A stretch of DNA of 64,000 nucleotides. It comes from Leptotrichia sp. oral taxon 223. Lineage in GTDB: Bacteria; Fusobacteriota; Fusobacteriia; Fusobacteriales; Leptotrichiaceae. The notes under the pieces were generated by a model, which was given only the letters and a program-made list of their open reading frames with translations, made no database searches and was not told where the DNA came from. The stretch spans positions 310,001-374,000 of the forward strand of contig NZ_JABXYU010000004.1 of the NCBI RefSeq assembly GCF_013394795.1, in the 5' to 3' direction. The translations under genes and the position numbers were made by a program. Shown here in pieces: positions 7,889 through 16,343 of this stretch. The stretch's first letter is position 1. Every line of letters begins with the position of its first letter.

Positions 7889-9085
7889 ATGAATATCTAT
7901 TTTTCAGAAAAATTTACAAATTTTCAGAGCAATATTAAACTTGAATTTTCAAAAAAAATAACAAAAAATGAAAAAATATTTCTCAAATTGCTATTCTTTA
8001 GAATTGTTTCAGATTCCTTATTTTTAGAAAAAGCTGAAATCAGATTTGAAGAACTGCTTTCCACACTTGAATTTTCCTCAATTAATGATTTTACACCATT
8101 TTTTAATACTTTGTCAGAAAAACATATACTTTTTTCTACAGATACCCAACTTTCAGGTTCCTTTGGAATTATTTCATCTTTTATTTTGTATTCTGATTAT
8201 TGCCAAATATTTTTCACTGAAGAATTTAAAAACTGCTTTTCTCTCAAAAAAAACTTTTTCTCACTTCTTGAGATTGAAAAATTTATTTTCATGACAGATT
8301 CCTTCTCATTCAGTTTTTATAACAATATTATTAAAAATTTTAAAGATAAAAAAGAAGTTTCTTTACCTGTTTCATTAGTAAAGACATACCTCAATGCAAA
8401 TGATAAATACGAAAGGTTCTTTGATTTTGAAAAGCATATTTTAAAAAAAGCTGTACTAGATATAAACACTTTTACAGATTTCTCAGTTGAATACAAAAAG
8501 ATAAAAGAGTGCAAAAAAGCAACAAACAAAATTATCTCAATAAATTTTTCCATAAATAAATCAAGACAATCTTACAAGCCTTATGACAACAAAATTTATA
8601 AAATGCTGGAACTTATCAGGGAAAAAATTTCCAATCCTGAGGAAATTTACCATTTATTTATGCTTTATGTGGCAAAGAGAGGATATAAATATGTCTATGA
8701 CAATATAAATTATGCAAAAAATTCTTTTACTGAAGATTTTGAAAAAAATTTAAAAAAAGCTCTTATGCTTAACTTAGCCTCAAACAGCCTAAAACTTTAT
8801 GTAAACGAACTAAAAACAGTTAAATCTCCGATAGTTCTATTTTACACTCTTACAAGAAAACTTAACAAAATTAAAAGACATTATCCAAAAATTGAAGAAT
8901 TTATGCATAACTTCAAATTAAGAAATATTGATTCCATCAGCTATTTTAAAAATAACGACTCTTTTGAATTTTCAAACGAATATATCAGAATTTTTGTAAA
9001 ATACTATTCTGATAAAAAGTCCATTATTGAAATATATCTTCCAAGCAACATTATTGAAAAAATGAAACTGGAAAATGAAATTTAA
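7889..9085 (+). CDS. Rep_3/RepB-like replication initiator, apparently chromosomal
   Basis: A 398-aa lysine-rich protein. The segment from about residue 185 (ILKKAVLDINTFTD followed by VEYKKIKECKK and ISINFSI) matches the second winged-helix domain of plasmid Rep_3 initiators, where a helix LKKAVKEIN and a VEYEKIKKGRK hairpin contact the iterons. An N-terminal helical/winged region and a long helical C-terminal extension make it longer than the usual 250-330 aa. GTCAGGAG precedes the ATG. Neighbours are metabolic genes with no partition, mobilisation or integrase genes. It may be a plasmid relic, or a domesticated DNA-binding protein. Assignment rests on motif resemblance only. Confidence 0.55.
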   Translation: MNIYFSEKFTNFQSNIKLEFSKKITKNEKIFLKLLFFRIVSDSLFLEKAEIRFEELLSTLEFSSINDFTPFFNTLSEKHILFSTDTQLSGSFGIISSFILYSDYCQIFFTEEFKNCFSLKKNFFSLLEIEKFIFMTDSFSFSFYNNIIKNFKDKKEVSLPVSLVKTYLNANDKYERFFDFEKHILKKAVLDINTFTDFSVEYKKIKECKKATNKIISINFSINKSRQSYKPYDNKIYKMLELIREKISNPEEIYHLFMLYVAKRGYKYVYDNINYAKNSFTEDFEKNLKKALMLNLASNSLKLYVNELKTVKSPIVLFYTLTRKLNKIKRHYPKIEEFMHNFKLRNIDSISYFKNNDSFEFSNEYIRIFVKYYSDKKSIIEIYLPSNIIEKMKLENEI

Positions 9086-9106
9086 TGTCATTAAACCATA
9101 TTCAGA

Positions 9107-9155
9107 AAAACTGTCCAATATTCCTATTTTAGCAATAAAAGACAGTTTTTTTATT
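9107..9155 (+). terminator. Rho-independent terminator after the Rep_3-like gene
   Basis: AAAACTGTC (9107-9115) pairs with GACAGTTTT (9141-9149) and is followed by a T run. Confidence 0.75.
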
Positions 9156-9166
9156 TGTTTCTCAAA

Positions 9167-9838
9167 TTACAAATTATCTATTGATATTTCCGTAAAATCT
9201 TTTATAACATACGAAAGCCTGTCAATTGATAATAACTTATTGTTCTCAAGAGTCGAGGAAACAGCTATAATTTTTGCAGCATTTGCCCTTTTTGCCGCCT
9301 CTATTCCAAGTATCGCATCTTCAAATACTGCACAGTTCTCAATATCCACATTTATATTTTTTGCGGCTTTCAGAAAAATATCAGGCTCAGGCTTCCCTTT
9401 AAAGCTCCCGTCAGTATAAACAACTTTATTTATGTCAAACCATTTTCCCAAATCAAGATACTCAAAATAAAATTTTACATTGCTTAGAGGAGCACCCGTT
9501 GCTATCGTAACTGGAATACCGTCTTCTTTTAACTTATCAAGAAATTCTGGCAATCCTTTTACTAATTTGAACATTTTTTTATTTTTCAGGCACATATCTC
9601 GATACATGCTTTCCTTTTCTTCTCCCAATTTTTCAGCTTCTCCATCTGAAAAATCTCTGTTAAAAAAGTATGAAAGTACAGTTTTATTATTTCCACCATG
9701 AATGTACTTATGAATTTCTTCATTTGAAATTTCCCTATTTATCTTATTTTTCAGAAATTTTCTCCATACATTTTCCTGTAATTCACTGTCAAAAAGCATC
9801 GTCCCATTAAAATCAAATAATACTCCCTTTATTTTCAT
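9167..9838 (-). CDS. HAD-superfamily hydrolase, beta-phosphoglucomutase-like
   Basis: A 223-aa haloacid-dehalogenase phosphatase/mutase. Motif I reads FDFNGTMLFDSE (nucleophile Asp10, with Asn in place of the usual second-position Gly), motif II TIATGA near 115, motif III lysine in KPEPDIF near 150, motif IV VFEDAILGIEAAK near 170. The helical cap between motifs I and II is of C1 type. In members that are phosphomutases the second acidic residue of motif I is Asp; here the position is Asn, favouring a phosphatase, though I would not exclude a mutase. AGGAGG lies five bases before the ATG. It is close to the GH13 glucosidase gene and probably deals with a phosphorylated sugar by-product. Confidence 0.8.
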   Translation of the reverse strand: MKIKGVLFDFNGTMLFDSELQENVWRKFLKNKINREISNEEIHKYIHGGNNKTVLSYFFNRDFSDGEAEKLGEEKESMYRDMCLKNKKMFKLVKGLPEFLDKLKEDGIPVTIATGAPLSNVKFYFEYLDLGKWFDINKVVYTDGSFKGKPEPDIFLKAAKNINVDIENCAVFEDAILGIEAAKRANAAKIIAVSSTLENNKLLSIDRLSYVIKDFTEISIDNL

Positions 9839-9940
9839 TTTTCCTCCTAATAATCAAAAAATATTGATTATTTTCATTTTTTTATTTTCCTCAAATTTCT
9901 GACAAAAAGTCCTTTTCCTTACTACAAGTAACCTTTACTG

Positions 9941-11680
9941 TTAAATTTGAACCAATAAACTTTGATACCCTTCCAGAACTAACACTTTGCCATCATTTTC
10001 AACATTCTCATAATTATTAATCAGAACATCTCCCAACTTAATTTCAACTTCATTAATGCTTCTTGCAATTTCACTCAATTTAACTTCTTGTTTCAATTCA
10101 GAAAAATTATTAATACAAAGAACTTTCTGATTTCCATATTTTCTCACATAAGCAATAATTTTTTCATTCTCCAACGGAACAGAAATAAAATCACCAAAAG
10201 TCAAGCAATCTGAATATTTCCCATTTTGTCGCAAATCTATCATTTTTTTGTAGTGTGAAAAAATTGAATTTTTGTCATTTATTTGGTCTGCTACATTTGT
10301 TGCAGCTTGGCTTCCTGTTAATTTTATCCACGATTTTGAATCTTTATCTTTTGAAAATCCAGCATTTTTACTGTTGTCCCATTGCATAGGCGTTCTTGAA
10401 TTATCACGACTTCGTTTATTTACAAAATGCAAAGCTTCTTCAGATGAAAAACCTTCTCCTAAAGCCCGTTGATATTGATCTTTACTTGCAATGTCGTCAA
10501 ATTCAGAAATATCATTTCTCACAAAATTATCCATTCCTATTTCCTGTCCCTGATAGATAAATGGAGTTCCACGCAAAAAGAAAAATAAATTTGCTAGTAG
10601 TTTAGCATTCAAAATATTTGCTTTTTTTCCAAAAAATTTATTCAAACTTCTTGGTGAATCATGATTTTCCAAAAATGGTGCTCCCCATCCATATTTTTGT
10701 TGCGTCAATTGACTTTTAAAAATTTTATCTCTCAATTCTACAGTCGGGATATCTCGCAATGAATAATAAAATCCATCTTTTGCCATATTTAAATCTGCAT
10801 AGCTAAAATCAAAAATCATTGTGAAAAATCCATCTTCTCCAATGAAATCATTATATCTTTCATACTCAAGCTTCGGAGTTTCAGCTACAGTCATGCAGTT
10901 ATATTTTTTAAAAGTTTCTTTTGCCAATTCTTCCAAAAATTCTTCAATTCCTGGCTGATTCAATGTGTACTTTATATTATCTGCAAGTCCATCTGCTCCA
11001 TCAACAGGTAAATCTAAGTAATCCTTATCTTTTTTTATTGAATTTATGGCATCCACTCTAAATCCAGCTATCCCTTTTTCCAGCCAATAATTTACCATTT
11101 TGTAAAGCTCTTCCCTAACTTCAGGATTTTCCCAGTTTAAGTCAGGCTGTTTTTTTGAGAATAAATGCAAATAATACATTTCATTCCCATTTTCATCAGC
11201 TTCACCTTCAACTTTTTCCCAGGCAGAACCTCCAAAATGGCTTCTCCAGTTTGTCGGTGGCAATCCGTTTTCTCCTCTTTTGAAAATATAGTAATCTCTA
11301 TATTTACTTTCAGGATTTTTCAATGCATCCAAAAACCACTCGTGCTCATCAGAAGTATGATTAATTACCAAATCTAGAATTATTTTTATTCCTCTTTTTT
11401 CAGCCTCTGTAATCAATTTTTCCAAATCTTCCTTTGTCCCAAATTCAGGATTCACATCGTAATAATCTGAAATATCATATCCATTATCATCCATTGGCGA
11501 CTTAAATATCGGACAAATCCAAATAAGTGTTATCCCCAATTCTTTCAAATAATCCAATTTTTCTGTAATCCCATTCAAATCCCCAATTCCATCGTTATTA
11601 CTATCATAAAAACTTCTTGGATAAATTTGATACCCAACTTCTTTTTTCCACCATTTTTTATCTAACTTTTTTGTATCCAT
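9941..11680 (-). CDS. GH13 alpha-glucosidase (oligo-1,6-glucosidase/MalL type)
   Basis: Cytoplasmic alpha-glucosidase of 579 aa, hydrolysing alpha-glucosides such as isomaltose-type oligosaccharides or sucrose isomers. The four GH13 regions are visible: DLVINHTS near 100, GFRVDAINS with the nucleophile Asp near 200, TVAETP with the acid/base Glu near 255, and ENHDSPR near 330. The N-terminus WWKKEVGYQIYPRSFYDSN is typical of the MalL/TreC subgroup. I start at the ATG at 11680 because AAGGAG is seven bases upstream; an in-frame start at 11710 has no site. It lies directly downstream of the candidate type I toxin gene on the same strand and no separate promoter is evident, so some read-through from that region is possible. 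Confidence 0.88.
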   Translation of the reverse strand: MDTKKLDKKWWKKEVGYQIYPRSFYDSNNDGIGDLNGITEKLDYLKELGITLIWICPIFKSPMDDNGYDISDYYDVNPEFGTKEDLEKLITEAEKRGIKIILDLVINHTSDEHEWFLDALKNPESKYRDYYIFKRGENGLPPTNWRSHFGGSAWEKVEGEADENGNEMYYLHLFSKKQPDLNWENPEVREELYKMVNYWLEKGIAGFRVDAINSIKKDKDYLDLPVDGADGLADNIKYTLNQPGIEEFLEELAKETFKKYNCMTVAETPKLEYERYNDFIGEDGFFTMIFDFSYADLNMAKDGFYYSLRDIPTVELRDKIFKSQLTQQKYGWGAPFLENHDSPRSLNKFFGKKANILNAKLLANLFFFLRGTPFIYQGQEIGMDNFVRNDISEFDDIASKDQYQRALGEGFSSEEALHFVNKRSRDNSRTPMQWDNSKNAGFSKDKDSKSWIKLTGSQAATNVADQINDKNSIFSHYKKMIDLRQNGKYSDCLTFGDFISVPLENEKIIAYVRKYGNQKVLCINNFSELKQEVKLSEIARSINEVEIKLGDVLINNYENVENDGKVLVLEGYQSLLVQI

Positions 11681-11719
11681 ATTTTTCTCCTTCATATTCA
11701 ACAAAGTCATTTTTTTAAA

Positions 11720-11764
11720 CCTGCCAATCTAAATATGCAGATTGACAGGCATTAAGGTGATGCC
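11720..11764 (-). terminator. 3' hairpins of the candidate toxin mRNA, with anti-Shine-Dalgarno loop
   Basis: On the minus strand GGCAT (11764-11760 complement) closes a 7-nt loop CACCTTA with ATGCC (11752-11748). The loop contains CACCT, complementary to AGGTG in the toxin ribosome-binding site. Next comes a 10-bp stem, CCTGTCAATC (11749-11740) with GATTGGCAGG (11729-11720), allowing one G-U pair. The following T run is only three long, so termination may be partial and could feed the GH13 gene. Confidence 0.55.
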
Positions 11765-11779
11765 GATGATGAATTTTAA

Positions 11780-11845
11780 CTATTTTTTACTAATAATCAA
11801 AAACAAAATGACTATAGCTATCAAAATAGTAAAATCCCAATTCAT
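11780..11845 (-). CDS. Candidate type I toxin: 21-aa hydrophobic membrane peptide
   Basis: A 21-residue ORF starting MNWDFTIL and ending in SKK, with an uninterrupted run of Ile/Leu/Val/Phe from about residue 5 to 18, long enough for one membrane span, and a positive C-terminus. It has a strong ribosome-binding site GGAGGTGG (complement of 11851-11858) five bases before the ATG. Size, hydropathy and RNA context match membrane-acting type I toxins such as Fst, Ldr, Zor and DinQ, although no sequence homology is claimed. Leader structure, promoter, 3' anti-Shine-Dalgarno loop and an adjacent antisense RNA all fit. It lies between two alpha-glucosidase genes on the same strand. Confidence 0.65.
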   Translation of the reverse strand: MNWDFTILIAIVILFLIISKK

Positions 11846-11850
11846 TTTTA

Positions 11851-11898
11851 CCACCTCCATTCAGCGTGGATTCATTGTCAAGTTTGCATTCTTGACAA
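11851..11898 (-). promoter_or_regulatory. Toxin mRNA leader: 5' hairpin, antisense target and ribosome-binding site
   Basis: Reading the minus strand: TTGTCAAG (11898-11891) pairs perfectly with CTTGACAA (11882-11875) around an 8-nt loop, right at the predicted 5' end. This is followed by CCACGCTGAATGG (11869-11857), the exact complement of the small RNA segment, whose last two bases are the first GG of the site GGAGGTGG. The target itself can form a CCA/UGG mini-hairpin that presents its centre as a loop. Confidence 0.65.
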
Positions 11899-11904
11899 TA
11901 TAAT

Positions 11905-11934
11905 ATTATATCACAAAAAAAGACACTACTTCAA
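11905..11934 (-). promoter_or_regulatory. Promoter of the candidate toxin mRNA
   Basis: TTGAAG (11934-11929), 18-bp spacer, TATAAT (11910-11905) on the minus strand. The -35 lies inside the terminator hairpin of the upstream small RNA, so toxin and antitoxin transcription units abut without a gap. Confidence 0.6.
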
Positions 11935-11993
11935 TAGCAGTGCCTTTATTTTTGCAATTTATTTTACCGTACCACGCTGAATGGTTATTTTAC
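11915..11993 (-). ncRNA. Candidate antitoxin small RNA (about 78 nt)
   Basis: Bounded by a near-consensus promoter upstream and by a perfect terminator: stem GGCACTGCT (11944-11936) with AGTAGTGTC (11930-11922) using G-U pairs, 5-nt loop, then seven T. The stem pairs well only as minus-strand RNA (the plus strand would have A-C mismatches), which fixes the orientation. Near its 5' end CCATTCAGCGTGG (11984-11972) is the exact reverse complement of the toxin leader segment at 11857-11869. The flanking A and U allow a 4-bp stem that exposes the antisense core as a loop, suited to loop-loop recognition. It would block the toxin ribosome-binding site. Confidence 0.65.
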
Positions 11994-11999
11994 TAAATA

Positions 12000-12028
12000 A
12001 TTATATCATAAATCAAATAATATTTCAA
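12000..12028 (-). promoter_or_regulatory. Promoter of the candidate antitoxin RNA
   Basis: TTGAAA (12028-12023), 17-bp spacer, TATAAT (12005-12000). It is closer to consensus than the toxin promoter, as expected if the antitoxin RNA must be in excess. Confidence 0.7.
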
Positions 12029-12071
12029 GCACTAAAAATTTATTTCCATTTTAAAATTATTCAAATGTAAT

Positions 12072-13400
<1,329 letters not shown>

Positions 13401-13450
13401 TCATCTCCATTTCTATATTTTATTAATTTTTATTTCCTATTTACATTGCT

Positions 13451-13479
13451 ATAATAACACAGTTTTTTTAAAAAGTCAA
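13451..13479 (-). promoter_or_regulatory. Promoter of the GH4 glucosidase gene
   Basis: TTGACT (13479-13474), 17-bp spacer, TATTAT (13456-13451). A GntR-type palindrome (13483-13494) abuts its upstream side. Confidence 0.7.
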
Positions 13480-13482
13480 TAC

Positions 13483-13622
13483 TTTTATATAAATCTTTTT
13501 TTAAAATTTAAATGTATTATATAAACCTTTTATCTTTATTGCTATTTTCTTCTGTTTAGTGTATAATTAAGTTATAATACTTAAAATTAAACTTAAAAAT
13601 TATACGAAAGGTTTATATAAAC
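13483..13622. promoter_or_regulatory. Three GTTTATATAAAC-like palindromes (GntR operators) and divergent promoter
   Basis: A perfect 12-bp palindrome GTTTATATAAAC (13611-13622) overlaps the ribosome-binding region of the GntR gene. Related copies TATTATATAAAC (13515-13526) and TTTTATATAAAT (13483-13494) each match ten of twelve positions. The plus-strand promoter TTGCTA-N17-TATAAT (13539-13567) lies between them. Spacing and symmetry fit a dimeric GntR/TreR-type repressor acting on both divergent units. Confidence 0.55.
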
Positions 13623-13624
13623 GA

Positions 13625-14332
13625 ATGAACAAATATGAAAAAATATACCACGATATAAAAGAGAAAATTAAAAATGGTAAGCTGAAGCCTGGAGATTTCT
13701 TAAAAAAAGAAGATGATTTGGCACTAGATTATAATTTTTCAAAACTTACTGTGAGAAAAGCTCTTTCCATGCTAGAAGCAGAAGGCTATATTCAAAAAAT
13801 AAAAGGGAAAAAATCCATTATACTTGAGAAAAAAAATCTGGAAAATATTTCTCTGACTTCCATTCAAACTGTGCAGGAACTCAATAAACTTCAAAATATT
13901 AATCTTGAAACTGACTTAATCAGCTTATATATTGTTCAAGGAGATAAAAAATTGATGAAAGAATTTCAAGTTTCTGAAAGTGCCGATTTTTACAAAGTTG
14001 TCCGTACTAATTCGTTAAACGGGGAAGTCTTAAATTATTCTACCAGTTTTTTTGATAGAAGAATCGTGCCTTTTCTAAACGAAGAGATAGCCAAGAAATC
14101 AATATATGAATATCTGGAAAAAGAACTTAAACTAAAAATATCCTATTCACGAAGAGATATAAAGTTTAGAAAAATCACCCCTGAAGAACAGGAATATTTT
14201 AAATTGAAGGATATTAATATGGTTGTTGTTATTGAAACTCACGCCTACCTCTCCAACGGCACTCTTTTCCAATATGAAACCATTATTCATCATCCCGAAA
14301 AATTTACTTTCACGGCTATTGCTAAAAGATAA
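13625..14332 (+). CDS. GntR-family regulator with UTRA domain (sim-locus regulator)
   Basis: A 235-aa transcription factor: winged helix-turn-helix at residues 1-70 (YHDIKEKIKNGKLKPGD, then LTVRKALSMLEAEGYI, the conserved recognition region) and a TreR-like UTRA ligand-binding domain from about 90, ending in the typical NGTLFQYETIIHHPEKF. UTRA regulators usually bind a phosphorylated sugar. Position between the divergent phospho-glucosidase gene and the converging EIICB gene implies it controls alpha-glucoside use. A palindrome overlapping its own ribosome-binding region suggests autoregulation. A close paralogue lies at 38196-38900. Confidence 0.92.
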   Translation: MNKYEKIYHDIKEKIKNGKLKPGDFLKKEDDLALDYNFSKLTVRKALSMLEAEGYIQKIKGKKSIILEKKNLENISLTSIQTVQELNKLQNINLETDLISLYIVQGDKKLMKEFQVSESADFYKVVRTNSLNGEVLNYSTSFFDRRIVPFLNEEIAKKSIYEYLEKELKLKISYSRRDIKFRKITPEEQEYFKLKDINMVVVIETHAYLSNGTLFQYETIIHHPEKFTFTAIAKR

Positions 14333-14468
14333 TTTATACTAAACCCTATTTAAAAAACAGAAATTATATTATATTTTATTTGCTAACAAGGGGCCTTGAA
14401 CCCTTGCTAAAAAAATTCATAACTAACCTACTATCCAAATGGAAAATAGTATTAAATTTTATATAAAA

Positions 14469-14540
14469 AGAAAGAACTTTCTCAAGTCCTGTATTTTAAA
14501 ACTTTAAAATTTTTGACTCTTGAAAATTCTTTCTTATTTT
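14469..14540. terminator. Terminator between converging GntR and EIICB genes
   Basis: A long imperfect stem pairs 14469-14487 (AAGAAAGAACTTTCTCAAG) with 14519-14535 (CTTGAAAATTCTTTCTT), followed on the plus strand by ATTTTTATG and on the minus strand by CTTTTTATA. It can serve both directions. Confidence 0.6.
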
Positions 14541-14546
14541 TATGTT

Positions 14547-16124
14547 CTATTTGATTAAGTTTTCAATTCTTTCTCTTACTTGTGGTACTGTTAAACCTAT
14601 GATTACTTGAATAGCTGTACCTTTTCTAACTACACCATGAGCTCCGCCTGCTTTAAATGCAGCATCTTTTGCTAATTTTGTTTCATCTTTTACACTTACT
14701 CTAAGTCTAGTTGCACAGTTATTTAATTCTTCAATATTTTCTTTTCCACCTAATGCTTCAAGAATTATTATTGCCTGATCCATATATTGGTCATTTGAAG
14801 AACCAGAAGCTGCTCCACCTTCACCATGTTTAGCTCTATAATCAGCTTTTGTGTAAAGTTTCATTTCTTCATCTTCATCTTCTCTACCTGGAGTCTTTAA
14901 ATCCATTTTTTGAATTAAGAATCTAAATACAAAGAAATATATTGCTGTAAATATCAACCCTATCACTATCTGAGCAATTACTGTTCCAGAGTGATTTTTA
15001 AACATTGGTATCCAGTTCAGGAATAGGAAGTCTAATAATCCTCCACCCATATTTCCAACTACTCCGAAAGTATACATTGTTGCTGCCATTGTTGCTGCCA
15101 GGAAAGCATGAACTGCAAATAATGCAGGAGCTATAAATAAGAAAGTAAATTCTAACGGTTCAGTTATACCTGAAACTACCGCTGTAAATACTATTGGTAT
15201 TAATAATGCAGCTACAGCTTTCTTCTTATCAGATTTTGCAGTAGCATACATAGCAAGCGCTATCCCTGGTGCACCAAATATTTTTGAATTTCCGTGTAAT
15301 GCAAATCCACCTTGCGGGAATAAAGATTTTAGTGGCTGAGTACTTTGAGCAAATTCTTTTATATGTTGAACCCAGTAAACTTGAATTCCATCAGGAACTG
15401 CTGCTGGACCGAACACAAACGGTGTATAAACAAAGTGATGTAATCCTGTTGGAATCAATATTCTTTCCAGGAATGTGTAAATCCATACTCCGAATACTCC
15501 TGAAGCTTTCATAAATCCTTGCATTGCACCGATTCCCATTTGAACTTTAGGCCAAATTAATACTGTTAAAAATGCACAAGGAAGCATAACTACAAACCCT
15601 ACTATATATACAAATACCGAACCTTGGAACACTCCCAAGAAATCAGGTAATTTTTTATCAAAGTATTTGTTATGTAAATACACTACTAACGCTGCAATTA
15701 GAATACCACCAAATAAACTTGTATCTAATGTTGAAACTCCACCTATTCTGGCATATCCTGTTACCCCTTGTTCTACTAATTTTTCTGTATCTAGACCATA
15801 GAATACTTTTAATATTGCGGCTACAAAATAATTAAATGTTGTGTACAAAGCAAATGTTTCCAAACATGCCCTTGCATTTGTCTTTGTTGCCAAACTTATT
15901 GGTAATCCTATTGCAAACAATAACGGCATTTGTCTAAATACAGTCCAACCTCCTTCTGATATCACATACCAGAAATTATACCACACTGTACCTTCTTCAG
16001 CAATTTTTCCTACAACTTGTGTATTAGTAAATACAGAAGCCAATCCTACGACTATCCCTGTGAACGCAAATAACAGAACCGGTGCCATCATCGCTCCACC
16101 AAATCGTTGAACCTTTTTCATCAT
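14547..16124 (-). CDS. PTS alpha-glucoside-specific EIICB
   Basis: A 525-aa fused permease-phosphocarrier of the glucose superfamily. Residues 1-410 form the multi-span EIIC domain (MMAPVLLFAFTGIVVGLAS first span; GITEPLEFTFLF loop, which carries the conserved GITEP substrate-binding motif). A charged linker follows near 415-450, then an EIIB domain with the phosphorylated cysteine in NNCATRLRVSVKD. It imports alpha-linked disaccharides as 6-phosphates for the GH4 enzyme. Two in-frame Met codons start the gene, preceded by AGGAGG. It requires a glucose-type EIIA encoded elsewhere. Confidence 0.93.
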   Translation of the reverse strand: MMKKVQRFGGAMMAPVLLFAFTGIVVGLASVFTNTQVVGKIAEEGTVWYNFWYVISEGGWTVFRQMPLLFAIGLPISLATKTNARACLETFALYTTFNYFVAAILKVFYGLDTEKLVEQGVTGYARIGGVSTLDTSLFGGILIAALVVYLHNKYFDKKLPDFLGVFQGSVFVYIVGFVVMLPCAFLTVLIWPKVQMGIGAMQGFMKASGVFGVWIYTFLERILIPTGLHHFVYTPFVFGPAAVPDGIQVYWVQHIKEFAQSTQPLKSLFPQGGFALHGNSKIFGAPGIALAMYATAKSDKKKAVAALLIPIVFTAVVSGITEPLEFTFLFIAPALFAVHAFLAATMAATMYTFGVVGNMGGGLLDFLFLNWIPMFKNHSGTVIAQIVIGLIFTAIYFFVFRFLIQKMDLKTPGREDEDEEMKLYTKADYRAKHGEGGAASGSSNDQYMDQAIIILEALGGKENIEELNNCATRLRVSVKDETKLAKDAAFKAGGAHGVVRKGTAIQVIIGLTVPQVRERIENLIK

Positions 16125-16247
16125 AGTTGAATACCTCCTAAAAAATTTTATATATTTGATTTATTTTTTCCTTATTTTAAGGATACCACACTTTTTCAAA
16201 TTGTCAAGACATTTACGTATATCTTTTTTCAAAAATTTTTTCAAAAA

Positions 16248-16279
16248 AATAATCGCTATATTAAAAAACAGCGATTATT
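16248..16279 (-). terminator. Terminator after the DNase I-fold gene
   Basis: AATAATCGCT (16248-16257) and AGCGATTATT (16270-16279) form a perfect 10-bp stem, with a T run following in minus-strand direction. Confidence 0.85.
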
Positions 16280-16343
16280 ACTAGGTTTTTAGTTATTTAA
16301 AAATTATGGTTTCATTTTAAAATTATTATTCTTTAACTAAAAA

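Noticed and set aside
11875-11904. Plus-strand promoter TTGTCA-N18-TATAAT that could make an antitoxin RNA in the opposite direction
   Set aside because: The hairpin downstream pairs well only as minus-strand RNA (A-C mismatches on the plus strand). I keep it as a less likely alternative.
11857-11984. 13-bp inverted repeat CCATTCAGCGTGG...CCACGCTGAATGG as transposon ends (MITE)
   Set aside because: No target duplication, and the enclosed sequence is explained in detail by promoter, terminator and leader elements; antisense pairing is the better reading.
14389-14408. CAAGGG-N8-CCCTTG hairpin as a rho-independent terminator
   Set aside because: Followed by CTAAAAAAATT, no T run on the plus strand; more likely a remnant of the dispersed repeat.
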